Assembly: GCA_028287285.1 (NCBI GenBank)
Contig: JAQBPY010000056.1
Coordinates: 1-58,536 of the forward strand
DNA length: 58,536 bases
From: Gemmatimonadota bacterium
Lineage (GTDB): Bacteria > Gemmatimonadota > Gemmatimonadetes > Gemmatimonadales > Gemmatimonadaceae
Direction of reading: 5' to 3'
Shown here: in pieces, positions 55,624-58,536 of the stretch
Position numbering within the stretch: position 1 is the first letter of the stretch
Layout: each line of letters begins with the position of its first letter
Made by a program: the position numbers and the translations under genes
Notes under the pieces: generated by a model
Databases searched by the model: none
What the model was told of the DNA's origin: nothing
What the model saw: only the letters and a program-made list of their open reading frames with translations

Positions 55624-56670
55624 TCAACGGAGCACGTATTTCTTGAGCGCCTTCTGCCCAACCTCGGCGCCATAGACATTGCCTGCCGCATCCACCGCAA
55701 CGCCTTCAGCGGAGCTGGTGGATGGCGGCGCAACGGCCGGATCCGGAATGAACGCGGATACGGATCCATCTTTCGCACTGCCTACGCGAATGCCACGCTT
55801 CCAGTCGGTACGGGCCTTGTCCACGGATCCCGACTCGGAATCAGCCACATAGATGCGGTCCTTCGCATCGATCGCAATGCCGCTCGGCCGGCTGAACTGG
55901 TACCACGTATCGAGCTTCGTGCCCATCTGGTCGAAGATCACGATGCGGTTGTTGCCGCGGTCTCCCACGTAGAGACGGCCCTGCGAATCCATCGCGAGCG
56001 CATGCGGCTGGTCGAACTCGTCCGGCCCCTTTCCGACCACGGTGCCCCACGTCTTGGCGAGCGTGCCGTCCGGACCAAATTTATAGACGCGGGCGGTTGC
56101 ACCGGCCGCGGAGGAATGTCCTTCACTGACGAAGATGGCGCCGCTGGGCGCCACCAGCACCGCATTCGGCTGCCAGAAGAAATCGGTGCCGCGCCCGCCG
56201 CCCGCCTTTCCGAGTGTTAACAGCAGCTTGCCCGTCGGGCTGAACTTGAAGACCTGGTGCCCTTTACCGGCAGTATCCGCGGGGTTGCTCACCGGGCCGC
56301 GCGTGCATGCACAATCAACGACCCACACATTGCCGGCGCGGTCGATGTGGATGCCGTGCGGCGACAGGATCATCCCCGCGCCGAACGAGCGCACGAGCGT
56401 TCCGGACTGGTCGAACAACAGCACGGGGTCCAGCGTGGAGCCTGCACAGCTGTTGGTGCCACAGCGCTCCGCTACCCAGATGCTCTTGCCGTCGTTGTCC
56501 ACCGCCACGGCACTCGTGGAGCCCCACGTGCGGCCGTCGGGGAGCTTGGCCCATCCTTCAACGGTCGCGTACGGATTTGGAGCGCTGTTGCCCGGCGTCG
56601 CTTGTCCCGCCGCGGTCTGCGCGAGCAGCGCGACGGCGACGCCCAGGGTCATTCCGATATTTCTGCGCAC
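55624..56670 (-). CDS. Exported NHL-repeat beta-propeller protein (2)
   Basis: A 348-residue protein with signal peptide (cleavage near AAGQA) and NHL-type blades: AVAVDNDGKSIWVAERCG, GIHIDRAGNVWVVDC, ALAMDSQGRLYVGDRGNNRI, GIAIDAKDRIYVADSESG, GVAVDAAGNVYGAE. Several cysteines (CGTNSC, CAC) suggest disulfides in the periplasm. It converges on the PQQ dehydrogenase gene with 11 bases between stops and is similar in kind to the protein at 50316, so the quinoprotein operon is bracketed by two propeller genes. Confidence 0.83.
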   Translation of the reverse strand: MRRNIGMTLGVAVALLAQTAAGQATPGNSAPNPYATVEGWAKLPDGRTWGSTSAVAVDNDGKSIWVAERCGTNSCAGSTLDPVLLFDQSGTLVRSFGAGMILSPHGIHIDRAGNVWVVDCACTRGPVSNPADTAGKGHQVFKFSPTGKLLLTLGKAGGGRGTDFFWQPNAVLVAPSGAIFVSEGHSSAAGATARVYKFGPDGTLAKTWGTVVGKGPDEFDQPHALAMDSQGRLYVGDRGNNRIVIFDQMGTKLDTWYQFSRPSGIAIDAKDRIYVADSESGSVDKARTDWKRGIRVGSAKDGSVSAFIPDPAVAPPSTSSAEGVAVDAAGNVYGAEVGQKALKKYVLR

Positions 56671-56691
56671 GCGATTCTGGTGGACTGTGGG

Positions 56692-57543
56692 TTACTTGGG
56701 AATGCGATGCTCGGACGTCCGCAGGATCATGCCCGGCTGCGGCGCGTTTGGCTTGACGCGAACACTCTTGGCCGGAATACCGACGTACACGTGATACGGG
56801 CGAACGTCCTTGGTGGCAAGGGCGCTCGCGCCCACCATGCCCTGTTCGGCCACGTGCACCCCTGCGAGCACCGTCGCGTGGTACGTCACGCGGACGCCAT
56901 CGTCCAATACCGTTTGCACGTTGGTCACGTCGCGCTGATCCACGATGCTGTGCGTGTGACTGTAGATGTTCGCATAGTCGCTGATGGACACGCTGTTCCC
57001 GAGCTTGATGCCACCGCGGTCGTCCAGCAGCACGTGCCGGTGGATCACGCAGTTGTCACCCACCTCCATGTTGTAGCCGAACGAGAACTCCACGTGCTGG
57101 AACGCCTTGAAGTTCTCGCCGCAGGAGCGGAAAATCTGCCTGGCCAGCAGCCGTCGCAGGCTTACGCCAAGTTCCACGTTCTGCCCGCCCAGCGGTGTGC
57201 GGTCAAAGGAATACCAGAGCCAGAGCAGCGGCTTTACCGGCTGGAACAGCGCGTCGTCGCAATCGCTGTAGTATTCCGGCTCGAGCGTGACGTTGCGCGG
57301 GTCGAGCGCCGCGAGCGCCAGGCGTGTACCAGGCGGCAGCGCTTCATCGGCGACCGCGGTTTCCCAGTTCGCCGCGTACTGCGGAAAGGTGAGGTCGGCG
57401 AGGGTCTCGCGGCAGAGCACGGCGCGGTCCGCGGCAGGATCGCCCGAAGGATGCGCAAGGCGGTCGGCGATGCGCTCGAGCCAGGCGTCGGCGACGGTGG
57501 CGTTCCCGCGCTCGGGGAGTGCTCGAAGAGGTAGAAATGGCAT
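56692..57543 (-). CDS. Hexapeptide-repeat acyltransferase
   Basis: A 283-residue protein with a left-handed beta-helix of hexapeptide repeats at about 145-250 (MEVGDNCVIHRHVLLDD, IKLGNSVSISDYANIYS, VLAGVHVAEQGMVGASALAT), ending VYVGIPAK as in sugar and antibiotic O-acetyltransferases. The catalytic histidine may be in SHTHSIV. The N-terminal 130 residues are not recognised. Acyl donor and acceptor are unknown; an envelope sugar is a guess. It ends 21 bases before the propeller gene's start on the same strand. Confidence 0.8.
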   Translation of the reverse strand: MPFLPLRALPERGNATVADAWLERIADRLAHPSGDPAADRAVLCRETLADLTFPQYAANWETAVADEALPPGTRLALAALDPRNVTLEPEYYSDCDDALFQPVKPLLWLWYSFDRTPLGGQNVELGVSLRRLLARQIFRSCGENFKAFQHVEFSFGYNMEVGDNCVIHRHVLLDDRGGIKLGNSVSISDYANIYSHTHSIVDQRDVTNVQTVLDDGVRVTYHATVLAGVHVAEQGMVGASALATKDVRPYHVYVGIPAKSVRVKPNAPQPGMILRTSEHRIPK

Positions 57544-57597
57544 GCTGAAATGTGGCGGAACGTGGGATCGCCGCGCCAGCCGCCACCCGAACGGCCT

Positions 57598-58239
57598 TTA
57601 CGGCGCCGGAGGCGTCCCCGCCGCCGCGGCACGAGAGCGAATCAGCGCGCGCTCCTGTTCCACGGCCCGCAAAATCTTGTCGCCCCATGCGGTACTGCGC
57701 TGGCTGCCGAGCGAGACCGTCAGGTCCTGGTTCACCGCGAGCTCGTCTTCGAACAGGTAGATCGCCGATTGCCGGCCCCGCAACGTCAAGCGCTGCTCGC
57801 CAAAGCCCGGCGTCATGGGAATCACCTCAACCGCCCGGTAGTCGCGCCCCGCCGATGAGATTGTCAGCTCCAGCGGCGAGAACCGCGCATCGGGCGCCAG
57901 GCCATAGAACTCCCCATACCAGAGACTCGGCTTGCGGAGACCATGCTGCGCTGCCAAACGCACGATATCGGCACGCTTGCTGTCCACCAGGTCCTTGAGC
58001 GAGTGATAGGAATCCCGCGACAGGGTCCGGATCACGCTCTCGTCCAGCGGCGTGAAGCGCGCCGTCACGTCGGGAAACTGAAGCTGGATGGCGATGTCGG
58101 TAAGCTTGAGATTGCCGAACCCCCCGGGCACGAGGTTCTGGCCGCTCGTGTCGGCGATGGCGCTCCTCACCTGTGCGCCGGCAGGGGTTGCACACAAAAG
58201 CCCGAGCGCGAACGCCGTGAGTGTGCGTCCCTGTTTCAT
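57598..58239 (-). CDS. Exported protein of unknown function
   Basis: A 213-residue protein with signal peptide (cleavage after PAGAQ). The mature part has mixed helix and strand with no motif I know; DESVIRTLSRDSYHSLKDLV and FSPLELTISSAGRDYRAVEV are its most regular segments. It lacks cysteines in the mature part. ATG 58239 overlaps the engB stop as ATGA, so it is co-translated with that GTPase. Confidence 0.65.
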   Translation of the reverse strand: MKQGRTLTAFALGLLCATPAGAQVRSAIADTSGQNLVPGGFGNLKLTDIAIQLQFPDVTARFTPLDESVIRTLSRDSYHSLKDLVDSKRADIVRLAAQHGLRKPSLWYGEFYGLAPDARFSPLELTISSAGRDYRAVEVIPMTPGFGEQRLTLRGRQSAIYLFEDELAVNQDLTVSLGSQRSTAWGDKILRAVEQERALIRSRAAAAGTPPAP

Positions 58240-58536
58240 GCAGGCTCTTCCGGCGGCGCTTCTTCGGCGGCGGCCACCGCGCGCCACGACGGCTGTCCCA
58301 CCAGCGCCACGACCGCCTCGGCGAGATCATCGCGGCCCTGGTTGGTCTCCGCACTGAAGGGAATCATCTGGTCGTCCTCGAGCCGAAGCGCGACGGCGAT
58401 TTCGTGGACACGCTTCTTCACCTGGCCTGGCTTCAGCTTGTCCACCTTCGTGAGGCATACGATGGTGGGCGCTTCGATCTCCGCGAGGAAGTCGAGCATC
58501 TGCATGTCTTCTTCGGACGGATGATGCCGCACGTCG
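58236..58536 (-). CDS. engB: EngB/YihA ribosome-biogenesis GTPase, 3' part
   Basis: The C-terminal 99 residues of the GTPase needed for 50S subunit assembly; the 5' part lies beyond the window end. DVRHHPSEEDMQML is the segment after G3, and CLTKVDKL is the G4 nucleotide-specificity motif. IPFSAETNQGRDDL is the G5 region. An acidic, proline-containing tail follows, longer than the family minimum. Confidence 0.9.
   Translation of the reverse strand, partial: DVRHHPSEEDMQMLDFLAEIEAPTIVCLTKVDKLKPGQVKKRVHEIAVALRLEDDQMIPFSAETNQGRDDLAEAVVALVGQPSWRAVAAAEEAPPEEPA

Noticed and set aside
57544..57597. GTGGCGG/CCGCCAC hairpin between the acyltransferase and exported protein genes
   Set aside because: Seven-base stem with a loop over 20 bases and no T-tract; too weak to call a terminator.

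Overview
The window is about 58.5 kb of dense, high-GC bacterial DNA with short intergenic gaps and no rRNA, tRNA, insertion sequence, prophage or CRISPR array that I can see. A Gram-negative envelope is indicated by a lipopolysaccharide-kinase-like protein, a heptosyltransferase-type GT9 enzyme, an Omp85-like outer-membrane barrel, a TonB-plug-like protein and several lipoproteins. Together with an RpoE-type sigma/anti-sigma pair, a ubiE-ubiD-ubiA-ubiX menaquinone-type cluster and a MoxR/DUF58 cluster, this looks most like a member of Gemmatimonadota. That placement is my inference from gene content, not a database result.

Layout. 0-9.6 kb: an amino-acid permease, an NrnA-type DHH phosphoesterase, a very large secreted CE15 esterase-GH3 glycosidase fusion, a Fes-like lipoprotein esterase, a gluconolactonase-like protein and a TonB-plug-only protein. 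9.7-14.1 kb: an Mrp-type Fe-S carrier, then a minus-strand operon of ECF sigma factor, zinc-finger anti-sigma, bactofilin-membrane protein and DUF4097-like protein. 14.2-18.5 kb: a plus-strand quinone operon (ubiE, ubiD, ubiA, ubiX) ending in a YfcE-type phosphodiesterase. 18.6-24.1 kb: a minus-strand set of UvrC/Cho-like nuclease, Fpg glycosylase, PurD, M48 peptidase and a Cys/Met-metabolism PLP enzyme. 24.2-28.1 kb: an HD-GYP response regulator, then a chemoreceptor coupled to an AMP-ligase homologue that lacks key catalytic motifs. 28.2-31.4 kb: glmM-glmS for UDP-GlcNAc precursor supply.

31.5-38.8 kb: a lipoprotein and the MoxR cluster (membrane protein, DUF4129, DUF4350, MoxR, DUF58), met head-on by an RDD-SpoIIM fusion. 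39-40 kb: dtd-maf behind a composite repeat. 40-44.2 kb: a minus-strand set of FHA-GAF-adenylate cyclase, Kdo/WaaP-like kinase, membrane-anchored methyltransferase and GT9 glycosyltransferase. 44.2-50.3 kb: trpE, an Omp85-like protein, a PilB/GspE-type ATPase with an extra C-terminal domain, and a Nudix hydrolase. 50.3-56.7 kb: a HupE-cytochrome c-PQQ dehydrogenase operon flanked on both sides by outward-lying NHL beta-propeller genes. 56.7-58.5 kb: a hexapeptide acyltransferase, an exported hypothetical protein and the 3' part of engB.

Translational coupling by four-base start/stop overlaps (ATGA, GTGA, TTGA, possibly CTGA) recurs throughout and helped choose many starts. The most unusual items are the CE15-GH3 fusion, the adenylating-enzyme homologue without its catalytic lysine motif, the bactofilin-containing sigma operon, the cyclase/LPS-modification set, the quinoprotein locus bracketed by propeller proteins, and a small dispersed repeat that forms a composite element upstream of dtd.
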